64,000 nt of DNA from Megamerina dolium (lineage: Eukaryota > Arthropoda > Insecta > Diptera > Megamerinidae): positions 110,931,417-110,995,416 of the forward strand of contig OY978525.1 in NCBI GenBank assembly GCA_963854835.1. Reading direction: 5' to 3'. The notes under the pieces are model-generated. The model was given only the letters and a program-made list of their open reading frames with translations, was not told the DNA's origin and made no database searches. Position 1 is the first letter of the stretch. Each line of letters begins with the position of its first letter. The translations under genes and the position numbers were made by a program. Below are positions 47,215 to 58,129 of this stretch, in pieces.

Positions 47215-48560
47215 TTGGATATTATTATCTATGATATTTTGAAATTTTTTGGATAACTTCATAATTCCAGCAGTGTAGAACTGCTATGGTTTATCGGCGA
47301 AAAATTTAGCCAAGTGATTTTCAGCGGCTCTTTGGTCGGCCAATTTTTTTTACCATTAAGCGAGTTTTGCAGAGACCGAAACAAATGGTAGTCAAACGGT
47401 GCAAGGACCGGGGTATAAGGTAGATGCATCAGAACTTCCCAAACCAGTTCCATCAATTTGTTTCGAGTCATCAACCATGTGTGTGGCCTGTCATTGTCAT
47501 AATGGAACATAACTCCTTTTCTGTTGCCTAATTCTGGTGACATTTCCTTGACTGCTTCGTTTAAACGATCGAGTTGTGAGCAGTAGAGAACAGAACTGAG
47601 CGTTTCATCAGATTTTAGCAAGTCGTAATGGACAATTTCTTTCCAATTCCACCAAACACTCAACATAGCGTTGTTTACTGTTAATCCAGTGGGTGCCGTA
47701 GCTCAGTGATTAGTGCGTTGGCCTTCTGATCTATAGATCGTGGGTTCAATCCCCGGCTGAAGGATAACAAAATCTAATATCGAAGAGATTTTTCTTCCAA
47801 TCGGTACCCACCGGTCCGCAAGCAATTGGCAATTCTTCCGGTAGTAACAATTTCCTAAAAATGCTTCTGAAAAACGCTCTTTGTCAAAACTAAGTTAAAG
47901 TGATGTCACAAGGGTTCTGCCGTTCGGAACCGGTCCTTTCTAATGCTGTCCAAATTTAACACTCACAACAATATTGGAAGACAAGCTTGGTGGTATCACA
48001 ATGGGCCTAAGTGTGTCCTCTCGGAGAGAGGGCAACCACAATAACCTAACCTGTCAATCCGGGTTAGGTTGAAGTCATTTGTGTAGGGTCACCGGCCTTT
48101 GACCATGGCCGTTTGCATTCAATATTCTCATATTTTATGCATTTTTTATCGCCCATAATAATTCGCTTCAAAAATGGTTTGATTTCGTTGCACTTCAGCA
48201 GCGTTTCGTTGATGGTAATACGGTCAATCAAATTTCATTATATTAATTCATGTGACACCCAAATATATAGAGCATCTTTGGGTAGCCTGCTCTTTTTAGA
48301 TGATTCTGATTTATTTTTTATTTTTTAATGCTTAGTTCCTCCGCTATCTTCTGACAGCTTCCATGTCGGTCTTGTTCCACCAGTCTTGTTCCACGACTGT
48401 TTCAGTAACTGGCCGACCAGAGCGACGTGCATCTTTGACATCGAATCTAGCAAACCACTCATGGATACAGCATTCACTCAATGCATTCTCAGCGTAAACT
48501 GCACAAAAATGTCGGCATGTTTTCGCAGCGGTTTTACAGTTTTCATAGTGACAAATCTGT
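47215..48560 (-). pseudogene. mariner (irritans-like) split by a SINE
   Basis: Minus-strand mariner in order. The N-terminal part lies near 48555-48400: CAVYAENALSE and WFARFDVKDARRSGRPVTE. WVSHEL and DRITINETLLKCNEIKPFLK lie at 48275-48160. After the SINE at 47688-48050 the frame resumes with MLSVWWNWKEIVHYDLLKSD, YCSQLDRLNEAV, then GVMFHYDNDRPHTWLMTRNK (second Asp) and HLPYTPVLAPFDYHLF (third Asp). It ends near 47259. Stops and a deletion between 48300 and 48390 make it non-functional. Confidence 0.85.
47688..48050 (+). mobile_element. full-length tRNA-derived SINE with TSD
   Basis: Complete 363-bp copy flanked by CTGTTAATCC (47678-47687) and CTGTCAATCC (48051-48060), a 10-bp target duplication with one mismatch. 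The head has GTAGCTCAGTGATTAGTGCG (A box) and GATCGTGGGTTCAATCCCCG (B box). The body has CCGGTAGTAACAATTTCC and CTGCCGTTCGGAACCGGTCC. The class B tail has GAAGACAAGCTTGGTGGTAT, GTGTGTCCTCTCGGAGAGAG and ends AATAACCTAAC. It interrupts the mariner transposase frame. Confidence 0.9.
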
Positions 48561-48885
48561 CGGTGTCGATGCCGTATCTCAGTGATTAGTGCGTTGAACT
48601 TCTGGTGTGTAGGTTGTGGGTTCAATCCCTGGCTGAAGCATAAATTTAATATCGACAAGATTTTTCTTTCGAACGATGCCCACCTGTCGGCAAGCAATTT
48701 ACAATTCTTCCGGCAGTAACAATTTGCCATGGAAAATCGTCTAAAAGAACTCTGTGACAATGCTCAGAATGATTGATGTGATGGGGATTCTGCCGTTCGG
48801 AACCGGTTAAAGTAACTAGGTGCCTTTCAATACTATCCAAAATTTAACAAGCACAAGAATACTGAAGGAGACACTTAGCCAATTT
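48561..48885 (+). mobile_element. tRNA-derived SINE copy
   Basis: The head has GCCGTATCTCAGTGATTAGT and GGTTGTGGGTTCAATCCCTG. The body has CTTCCGGCAGTAACAATTTG and CTGCCGTTCGGAACCGG. The end carries AGCACAAGAATACTGAAGGA but loses a clear tail. It abuts the N-terminal end of the split mariner at 48560, so it probably also inserted into that element. Confidence 0.8.
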
Positions 48886-49128
48886 TCAATGATTGATCAA
48901 GTTATACATTATCTTCCACATCGAATTCTGGATACCTTAAGCTTGACTTTCCTATTCGAATGCTTCTTATGTTGATTCTTACTCGGTCTTCTTCGTTTCC
49001 TGAGGCAATTTAAGTGTTGCAATTAATATTTTCGAAAATTTAACACCGCAACTGTTTTGCAATCAAAGAGGAAAAAAAATTATGTAAAAACTTTCGCTGC
49101 AAATGTTGGATGTATGTACCTATACATA
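48886..49128. other. Intergenic, no recognised gene
   Basis: Short AT-rich spacer between a SINE and a MITE. Nothing was recognised. Confidence 0.4.
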
Positions 49129-49471
49129 CAGTATGTGGAAAAAAAAATATGTTTCCAACTTATTTTCATAGAATCTCGTTCTGACTTCCATATAGGCGAG
49201 CCGTGTTTATAAAGCGGTCTGACTTTGTGTCTACAAATTTCTGATATTCTTTTGGACTCACTTTTCTTAAGTCGAAATTATGCATTCTCTGAGATAAGTA
49301 AGGTTTTTTGGACACTATCTCATATTGGAGGGAGAACTGAGCTTTTCAGTATACATTTGAAGCATTTTTATCAGAAAGATTTCAATAGAAACTATAAGCA
49401 ATTATGACTGCTGCAACCTCATCGAATTAAAATGATGACTTTGGGATATTTTTTTTTTTTACCACATACTG
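49129..49471. mobile_element. Tc1/mariner-type MITE
   Basis: The ends are CAGTATGTGGAAAAAAAAA and the complement of TTTTTTTTTTACCACATACTG. TA flanks both sides (49127-49128 and 49472-49473). The 343-bp interior has no recognisable transposase. TA duplication and CAGT starts are typical of Tc1/mariner-derived MITEs. Confidence 0.7.
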
Positions 49472-49473
49472 TA

Positions 49474-50127
49474 CTGTAAACACAAAAAACAATTATTTTG
49501 AGAAAAATTACCATTTACTGTCGTTTTGTGGATATTGGGGTGGAATTTATGTTATTTTACGCTGCATGATGATATTACGCATGTTGTTGTAAAGTTGCGT
49601 ATTGGCTTTGTATGTATAAAAATCAAAACATTTTTGGTAATATGTCGATATGCTTGTCGTAATAATCAGTGAAAATTGCAAAAAAAAAAAAATAAACATG
49701 AACAAAAAAGAAAGAAACTAATAATAACAATAATAATAATAACGAAAAAGGAAATATATGTATATTACATACATATACGTAAGAAGGGAATTAGGTCATT
49801 GCAAGCAATCATATACTCGTACCTTTGTATTAAAAAAAAAAAAAAAAAAATTTGATATTAAAGCAAGAGAAAATCAGCTTTGATTAACTTTATCCATGTC
49901 ATATGAATTTGCTTGTATACATACCAATACCTTACATTGTATGTTATTAAATTGACTGTGTCAATAAAAGTTTGATTGGAAGATGGGTGAGATGTTGGGG
50001 CTGAGGGCAATGTAATAAATGCGACACTGTCTGGAGTTTTTTTTTTTTTTAAATCAGTGATGGAATTGAAATATCCACTTTGTGTGCTATACCATTACTA
50101 CTCTGCTGGGAGTTTGATTTTGACTTA
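49474..50127. other. Intergenic, no recognised gene
   Basis: AT-rich with several poly-A and poly-T runs and (AAT)n near 49718-49742. Nothing was recognised. Confidence 0.4.
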
Positions 50128-50516
50128 GGCTAGGTTAGGTTAGGTTAGGTTATGTGGTTGCCCTCGCTCTGTGAGGACACACTTAGGTCATTAAGGCCCA
50201 CTGTGTTACCACGGAGCTTCTCTTCCAATACTGTTGTGTTAAATTTGGACAGCATTATAGGGACCTAATTAAATTAGCCAGTTCCGAACGGCAGAACCCT
50301 TGTGACATCACTCTGACTTAGTTTTGTCACAGAGCTCTGTTAAGAAGTATTTTTTGCAAATTGTTACTACCGGAAAAATTGCCAATTCTTGCCAGCAGGT
50401 GGGTACCGTTTGAAGAAAATTTTTTTCGATTTAAACTTTGTTATGCTTCAGCTGGGGATTGAACCCACGACTTACAGATCAAAAGGCCAACGCACTAATC
50501 ACTTAGGCTATATTTT
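50128..50516 (-). mobile_element. tRNA-derived SINE with (AACCT)n tail
   Basis: Minus-strand copy. The tail on the plus strand is TTAGGTTAGGTTAGGTTA at 50133-50150, then TTGCCCTCGCTCTGTGAGGA and AGGCCCACTGTGTTACCACG (class B). The body and head follow, ending in the complement of GGTTCAATCCCCAGC with the B box, and AGTGATTAGTGCGTTGG near 50495. This is the clearest class B tail in the window. Confidence 0.88.
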
Positions 50517-50819
50517 GTTGGACCGCAGTATATAGAAACTCCCAACTGATTTCCAGATGTTGACCTTCATAAAATGATGAAATCTGATAATACGCTTGAA
50601 TTTTTAGAGCATGACATTCTGAAAACTATGTAGTACATTTCATTCCGAAAATATTTAGCCATGCAACATTTTAGGTGTATACGCATTTTTGGCTAATATG
50701 CGCTGTTCTGGGAATTCCGGAGATCAGCCTTATTTTTTCTCTCTGTGCAATTCATCAGTTTAATGTTTAATGTTCGTTATTCATATGGAAATTTGGTTGC
50801 GTGAATATTGTGAATGTGG

Positions 50820-51330
50820 CAAAATTCATGACGAATCAACAAACTTGTATAGAATTGATGAGTTTTGGCTGCTTTTCAGCCAGAAATGTATTCACATTAC
50901 TCAATTGACAGTAATAGACGTTTGAATAAATAATCCATTTTTGCAGCAGGCAGTAGTTATGGTTCCGCGGTAGAAGCGCTAAAAACATGACTCGCATCGT
51001 AATCGCATGCGAGAAAGAGCAAATCCATGGCCTCTTGAACATTGACTATCATTTTTACTACAGCAACATGAACTTTCACAATGAAAGTTGTTACAAATAA
51101 TTCATTTGAGAAACGTCTACGTTACGTATAGTTTTTTGAGTTCATAAAGACCCCAAATATTGTTGAGTCCAGGCCGTTGATGGTTGAATATATAGATTCT
51201 CTGCAGTTTCACGTAAACATCAACCTCTATTGGTTTTCCCGAACGAGCAATACTGTCAATATCAAAATTCCCAATAAAATAATTTGGTAAATCATCTCTG
51301 ATACTGAAAATCTTGTAGAACATTATCCAA
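50820..51330 (-). pseudogene. highly degenerate mariner relic
   Basis: Minus strand. Near 51265-51200 it reads NFDIDSIARSGKPIEVDVYV, matching the mariner linker after the first HTH. LNNIWGLYELKK near 51165-51130 corresponds to the WVPHEL region. From about 50985, LLPRNHNY, then NVYYCQLSNV and AEKQPKLIN match the middle of the catalytic domain. Frameshifts separate each part. Confidence 0.65.
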
Positions 51331-51529
51331 ACAAATTGTATGTAAATTTTCGAGTTTTTGGGTTTTGTCGTTGCGGAAAAATACTATCCAAACCAAAAAT
51401 GGACGGTTTGTTTATCCCAATTTAACTAGTCTGTCTATTCGCATGATAACTGCTGTTATTATAGACCGATCGAGCTGAAAATTTGTAAATTAGAATGAAC
51501 AGATTAGTCCTTGAATCACCTGGGAAAAT

Positions 51530-51860
51530 CAGATGAAAAACACTACTATTTCACATACAAAAGAATGTTCTTGAATGTGTTTTCTCATTTTTCGCACGAA
51601 TTCGCAGTTATTCTGATTCCAGAGAATGCTTTATTTCAAAATAGGCATAATTGGATGAAAACCACGTCCATCTTCCATATGAAAGTATTATGTTCTTAAA
51701 TGCCTTTTTCACACACATAGCTAACGAGTTCAAATTTGTCATACAAACTTACTACAATATATGTAAGAAAACATGTGAATTCCAATGAAAACCACGCCTA
51801 CCTTCTATAAAAAAGTATGTTCTTGAAAGGAATTTTCAAAGTTTATTCACAAAAATATAA
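51530..51860. repeat. decayed tandem repeat with GGGCGTGG-like motif
   Basis: Three diverged units, each with AARTATGTTCTTGAAW or a variant (51562, 51687, 51814) and ATGAAAACCACGYCYAYCTT. The complement, AGGTAGGCGTGGTTTTCAT, resembles the GTGGGCGTGG motif of the element at 21601-23141. The link is inference. Confidence 0.4.
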
Positions 51861-52726
51861 GCAATCACACTAAAACTTGGGATGTAAAGTAGGTTATAAA
51901 TACAAACCATACCAACTATGTGTATGGATAATAGAAAAGTTCATTTGATTCTTCTTGTTCCTCTCCTTATTGTCGTCATACAATAATATCAATAAGTGTA
52001 TACACACATACACATACTCGTGTAGTCAGTCGCTATGACGATAGTGGAAGAAGAAACAATCAAATGAATTTTCACTCAACGTAAAATGCAGCGTTGCATA
52101 ATTCCTATATGCTTTATACATATATATGTACTAAAGGTGCATGACTTGCCAACGGAAGGATGAAAAACCAATCGACGCTTTATCGAGTAAGTCGTAACCT
52201 GATCGAATATTTAACACGATCTTGCTGAATTTTTGAATCGGCCCGTTCTTCGAGTAGCTTTGCTTGCTTTAAGCGAGGCTTTTTTTATTCTGCTTAAATT
52301 GTATTTATTTCAAATTTCTATGCCTAATTACCTATTTTAATATTCTCATACAAATTTGTACAATATATAGTAAAAACTATAAAGCGAACATTTCAGAAGA
52401 AATGTACACAGAAAAATCTAATTTTGGTATGCAATAGTAGCTATACTTTAGCTATATACAAAAATCATGTGCTATATACAAAATTTTATTTAAACCATAC
52501 ACATATTATATTTATATATGAAAGTCAATGTTGAACATACTAGATGACTTATCTTGCTTGCTTCTGCATACCTCATTCCAATAAATCAACTTCTCGCCCC
52601 AAATACATAACTTATCCTTTCGAAATAATTTCTTAAGTTTATTTTTTATATTTATTTTTTTTTTTTAACTTTAATTTCTGTAAACATCCATATACCATAT
52701 ATGCACACATAACCCAAAGTGACTGT

Positions 52727-52770
<44 letters not shown>

Positions 52771-54364
52771 AAAAAAAACACCCCAAATAAATATGAAAAT
52801 TATAATAATAAGGAGAATCTTTTTTGTAAAGAAAAAAAATTATAATAAATGTAAAAATCACTTTGACGACAAAGTATTTTATGAAGGTAATTCTTATCGC
52901 ATCAATTTAACAAAATGGCACATTAAGACTTTGCGCAGTAACCCAATTTGGGTAGGCAGAAAACAAAAAAGGAAGTAGATACGCACGTTCCTTATGTTTT
53001 AATGTGAGTAGGTACAAACAACAAAAAAAAAAAAAAAAAAGAAAACCCAAATTCCCAAGAGTTAAAATATAACATAAAAAAAAAAAAAAATATATATATA
53101 TATACAATATATGACGCGATCTGTTATGCCTGCGCACCCGCAATTATCCATCATAAAAATTGTGTTCAAAAAAATATAAATTCATATATATTTTATTAGT
53201 ATGAAAGGAACTTTGCGTATCGTGACAACAATCGTTCACAAATCTTAGTGCTCCTCTTGTTGTTGTTGTTGTTATTTGAATCGATCGAATCCGATCGAAT
53301 GATGCAAATTGTTCGCCTCGAAAACAACATTGCAGTGGCAGCAGTAGTGGTCATTGAGCCAGTCGCCTTCATAGCAGTGGCAGTGGTGGCAATCCAATCA
53401 GCTATGCTGCAGGAGGAGGAGGAGGTGGACGTATGTATAATGTTTTTTTTTTTTTTTTTGTATGTTGGTTAAGAATTATTATTAAACTTGATGTAAATAA
53501 TATTTTTTTTATACACCATGCCCATGAATATATGACTATGTGTTCATATGTAAATTATATATGTCTATAGTATGTATAAAGAAAATTGACTTGATATGCT
53601 GTACTACATACACCAACAAAGGAAGAGGGCGACAGATCGAATAAAAACGTTCAGTTCATTGTAGTCATCATCATCATCATCACTGTACATACATGTAGAC
53701 ATCTACATACAATATGCTGCCTGCGGTATTAAATTTTGAAGCATCTGTCATCCCAATAAGAAGAAAAACAATATAAAAAACTCACGTCGATCAGCATATT
53801 CTCCTGATGCAATCTTCTCATATTTATACGCGACATAGGTGGAACTAGCTACATAAGCTCGTATAAGTACAGTAAGTACGTACTTATTTTGCATATTAAC
53901 CACACTATCAAAAAATCACAAGCCTGATGTGGAATTTATTGAAGAATTTTGTGAGCCTTTCCCTTCATTGTATGATACAAGATGATCGTACAAGTGTCGG
54001 TATCAATGTGTGTGTGTCTGTGTGTATGAATGAACTTGTATGAACACTTCTGTACTTTATTTGATATTCATCTCTCTTTATCAGTTAACAATATTGAACC
54101 AGCAATGGGTTGGTTGGTTGAGTTTTTGATATCACTGAAGCCATGTGAGTTATGATATGTGCTACAATTGAGTAATTGTTGGATCAACAATGATTATAAT
54201 CAAATGTACTGTATTGACAAATTCAATTTTCTAAAAATTATTTCTTCTAAGAATAAGTAATATGGAAGTAAATTGCAAAGGAAGCTAATATCAATTTGTG
54301 AATTTGGAGTCGGCCTTTTTTACTGCTCGAAAATCATTTACTTTTAAAAATTTTGAAAAAACAT
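51861..54364. other. Intergenic with microsatellites
   Basis: No gene recognised. (GA)n runs at 52732-52767, poly-A near 53024-53041, (TA)n at 53091-53104, (GTT)n near 53256-53273, poly-T near 53443-53459, and (CAT)n near 53666-53681. Frames here translate low-complexity sequence. Confidence 0.5.
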
Positions 54365-54725
54365 ATCACTCGAAGTATTGTCCTTTAGAAACCATGAGAT
54401 TTTCCCATCTTTCTGGTAATTTATGGATTCCATCCCAAAAGAACTTCCCCTGCTTGGAGGCCAAAAATAAATCGAGCCCCTGCTTGGAGGCCAAAAATGA
54501 ATCGAGCCAGTTTTTAATTCTGGTGGCGCCCTATTCCATTAAGGGCATTCTGCATGGACCGGAACAAGTGGGACTTTGAAGGCGCTAAGTCTAGGCTATA
54601 AGGTGGGTGGCACGAAACTTCCCATCCGCTTTTAGCAAGATAGGTTTTGTCCGGAATAGCAATGTGTGGCCGTGCGTTGTGATGGTGAAAAATTACCGAG
54701 GTTGCCTGGTCGCAACCGCATCAAT
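54365..54725 (-). pseudogene. mariner C-terminal fragment
   Basis: Minus-strand pieces: FHHHNARPHIA-like segment near 54695-54665, SLDLAPSKSHLFRSMQNALN near 54600-54540 (third catalytic region, usual SDYH changed to SKSH), and GKFFWDGIHKLPERWENLMV near 54450-54392. A 30-bp tandem duplication (54448-54508) repeats the LASKQG segment in frame. It is fused to an unrelated plus-strand transposase at about 54725. Confidence 0.75.
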
Positions 54726-54734
54726 TATTGTCGG

Positions 54735-55430
54735 TACAGTGCATCATGCACTTTCTTCTGTTCAGCGACGAAACTCATTTCTGACTGAATAGATAAGTGA
54801 ACAATCGCAATTGCCGTATTTGGTGTGAAGAGCAGTCAGAAGCTTTGCAAGAATTGCCAATGAATCCCGAAAAATGCACTGTTTGGTGTGGTTTATGGGT
54901 CGGTGGCATCATTAGACCGTACTTTTTCAAAGACTATGAAGGCAGGAACGTTAGTGTGAATGGCGAGCGCTACCGTCTGATTATTACAAATTTTTTTTTT
55001 CCCCCAAAATGGAAGAGCTGGACTTGGCTGATATGTGGTTTCAACAAGATGGTGCCACATGCCACATGCCATAGAGGCGAGTTCGGTGAACAGTTTATTT
55101 CACATTTGGGATCGGTCAATTGGCCGCCTAGATATTGCAATTTAACGCCTTTAGACTATTTTTTGTGAGGCTATGTTAAGGTTCATATCTATAGCGACAA
55201 GCCCGCAACGCGTGAAGTACTGAAAGCCAATATTGAAGAATTTATTCGTGAGATACTGGCCGATATGTTGGAGAGAGTATACCAAAATTGAACCCAGTAC
55301 ATGAACTATTTGAGACGCAGCCGTGGTCAACAGTTACATGAAATCATATTTAAGCGTTCTATCGAGTCAAATAAAGTTTTATGTGATTTTTTTAAATCAA
55401 ATCCGAATGCTCTTTAAAAATCACCCTTTA
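54735..55430 (+). pseudogene. DUF4817-type transposase, C-terminal part
   Basis: Plus-strand DDE transposase of the insect group that carries a DUF4817-type HTH. It opens LLFSDETHF (first catalytic Asp), then NRNCRIWCEEQSEALQELPM, PEKCTVWCGLWVGGIIRPYF, NVSVNGERYR, FNKMVPHATCH (usual FQQDGATCH, frame-shifted), and PLDYFL near 55150-55167 (third catalytic residue). The C-terminus has REVLKANIEEFIREILADML, and LRRSRGQQLHEIIFK. The right end near 55430 reads AAAATCACCCTTTATA, probably the terminal repeat. The left half is missing. Confidence 0.8.
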
Positions 55431-55639
55431 TAATATTAGAATGTTCATAATTTGGTATGGCAGATCATGTAGAAAATGTTTTCAAAATTCAGAATATTTT
55501 GCTGTCCTTCAAGTTTCTCATTGAATAACTGGTTCGGTCATTCACTTTGGTATTTGGGGTCCTATGGAGCGATATTTCTACTGGTGTTTTCTTTAGTGTG
55601 CTCCTAATAAATTTAATAAATTAAAAGTAGATATGGCTA

Positions 55640-56280
55640 GTGTCGAGTAAAAAGTAATGCAATTTTCCATATTTTGAAGCGCTTCAGTGGTTTCTGAACA
55701 AAGACCTGTTTCAAATCGTTTTCGTAGTCATTTTTAGAAGACTGCATTTTATTCCCCTGTAATGAATTTTAAAACGACCGGTGTAGGTATTAGTTTGAAG
55801 ATGCAACGTTAGGGCATACCAACCAAGCTCCTTCAGTTTTCCACGGATCACAAAAGCAGTACATGGCTTTGTGTTGTTCTGTTGAAAAATAACTCCTTGA
55901 AATTTTGTCAATTTTGGTAGTTCTTGCTTCATTGCTTTACTCAATCTCATTAGATGCTCACAGTAGAGCTTCGTATCGTTCGTTTTTGCCAGGTTGGAGT
56001 ACATTCCAAACCCACCCGCAACAGAGTATCACCTTCTTCTTTCTCAATCGAGACTTTGTAATGGTTTCTTGTGCTGTTAATCGAATTTTCCAAGACTATT
56101 TTCGCTGTATTTTGTCGCACGTTATCTATTTCTCATAGCCAGTGACCACTCGTTTCGAGTAAATTTTTCCCATTGAGTTCATGCGGCACCGTCATATCGT
56201 GCTTCGTGATGAATCCGTCTTCACGCAAGTGATTTCAAACAGTTCTCTGAGCAATCTTTAATTCTTACGCGAAATCACAA
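55640..56280 (-). pseudogene. mariner relic
   Basis: Minus-strand mariner. From about 56165 it reads SKRVVTGYEK (usual GDEKW, catalytic Asp changed) and RKYSWK. From about 55960 it continues LYCEHLMRLSKAMKQELPKL, GVIFQQNNTKPCTAFVIRGK (second Asp changed to Asn) and LKELGW. The third catalytic region is lost at about 55790. It is too decayed to function. Confidence 0.75.
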
Positions 56281-57456
56281 ATAGGTGGAAGTTAATATTC
56301 ACCGTTTTTTTGTAGAATTTCAACGGATTTTTTACGTGCTTCAGTTCGGTCAGACCGAGGTGCATGAAAAAACATCTCTTCACGAATATATGCAAAGACG
56401 GAAAATTGATTTTGACTGCATAAATTTCATATTGATGGCCAAACTATATTTTCCCTACAACAATATCCAAGTTGTGCGCCTTTCATCCTTCAGGGATGAT
56501 TGAATCCCTTTCCAGAAATTATCAAATTGATTTCGTTGTTTGTGTTTATGTTGAAATCAAATTCAATATTACTTACAACCCCTCTTCCCATTTCCAGAAA
56601 AAATGTATTGACTTTGCTTGCATTAGACGAAAACTTAGACGAATTTAGAAAAAGACATATTGGCTTGCAATGGTCCATATCGAGCGTATCGAGCTCTTAG
56701 ACTTCAACCAGAGCAACCTTCTGACTAAATCTATTTCGTTGTCTTACATACACATGTTATATATGTTTACTATGTTGGCCAGTATTATTTTCTTCTTATA
56801 CATGGGTAACTACACCAACAAAAGCATACACGTATCATACAACTCAAAACAAATGCTTATCCCTTTACCATATCAATTTGATCTGACGTCAATTTTGATA
56901 AGTAAACGATTATTATTGTTATTATTAGTAAGTAAAATACGAGTAAAACTTGTACAAAACATGCAAACCACCATTGGTTACTACAGCCTTGCCAACGAGA
57001 ATGCGAAATAAATGTACGACAGGGAAATCCCTTAAAGCGTTTTGAGCTTGTTTTTGTATTGTTTTTATTCTTTTTCGAATTTAAATAAAATACCATCAGA
57101 AGCTGCTTATATCAGTTATGATCAGACTGATACAACATTCACACATCCCTAGATATTGTATACAATATACATATACGAGTGCCTACACATGAATCCACAT
57201 ACGTATTTATGTAAATATGTATGTAGATCCTCGAGTTGATCAAAATGAAAAGAAAAAACTAAAGCAAAAGCAATAAAATAAAAAATAAATAAACTCAAAA
57301 TTATTAAAGAAGAATTATGTGTTGGCAAAAATCGACTCCGTAGTATGATGTTCATACTTTATGCCATACAATCAATTCTTCGATCGATTGAGCGATCGGC
57401 TAGTATATAAAACACTCACATATGATCGTATCTACTTGACAAAATGCTTCAACTTC
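56281..57456. other. Intergenic, no recognised gene
   Basis: Several short frames but no recognisable domain. The frame at 56670-57011 has a hydrophobic stretch without further support, so no gene is called. Confidence 0.4.
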
Positions 57457-57658
57457 TGCTGCAACTAGCCACCGACGTAGCGTACGTACGTACCGCCCGT
57501 ACGTAAGAACATACAAAATTGCATTGATTTTCTCCGCTACGAGCAACGTCTACGTCACCGTCATACGGTGGTGAGTTTTCGTTAACACGACATTCCCATA
57601 AGATAGGTCGTGTCAGCTGACACGTTCTACGTTTTTACGTCGGTGGCTAGTTGCAGCA
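57457..57658. mobile_element. short MITE with 22-bp inverted ends
   Basis: The left end is TGCTGCAACTAGCCACCGAC and the right end is its complement; the repeat extends two more bases (GT) on both sides. TTC flanks both ends (57454-57456, 57659-57661) and may be a 3-bp target duplication. The 202-bp unit is unusually rich in CG and ACGT steps (CGTACGTACGTACC, CTACGTCACC) compared with its AT-rich surroundings. It has no coding capacity. Confidence 0.65.
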
Positions 57659-58129
57659 TTCGACTAGCACATACTATGTACCATTGTATTTGTGTCAGCT
57701 CATCACTGGTTCTGCACTATGATTGGAGCAATAGATAAAACTTGACATTTTGATCGATATTTATTGTTAATATGAGTTCAACTATTCATTGGTTATCTTT
57801 CATTCATGTTATACGTACGTATGTATGATAATAAAGTGTGTGTATTTTGGCATTTTAGTATTCCTAACTCTATCTTTGGTCTATTGTTTAGCCTGTTCAC
57901 AATGTTCACAATATATCACAAGTATTCAATTGAATGATTTCAAATATTTTAATAAATTTTCAATCTGAATAAAAATTTTCAAGCGATAATCGTCCAATTT
58001 TTATTTGGTTTACTTGTTGTCATGAACGTTTTAAAGGCATTAAATAACAAACCTGTACCATCAGGTCATATATATATATAGTATAAAGAAATCCATTATT
58101 TTTGCATTCAATTGAAGGTTTTATTTAGC
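57659..58129. other. Intergenic, no recognised gene
   Basis: AT-rich. Nothing was recognised beyond short GTAC runs near 57808 and a (TA)n run near 58068-58080. Confidence 0.4.

Noticed and set aside
47690..47760. tRNA gene-like A and B boxes
   Set aside because: They belong to the SINE head. There is no proper acceptor stem and the element continues into SINE body and tail, as in several other copies.
53248..53472. 74-codon frame with Leu and Glu runs
   Set aside because: It translates (GTT)n and (GGA)n microsatellites and a poly-T run.
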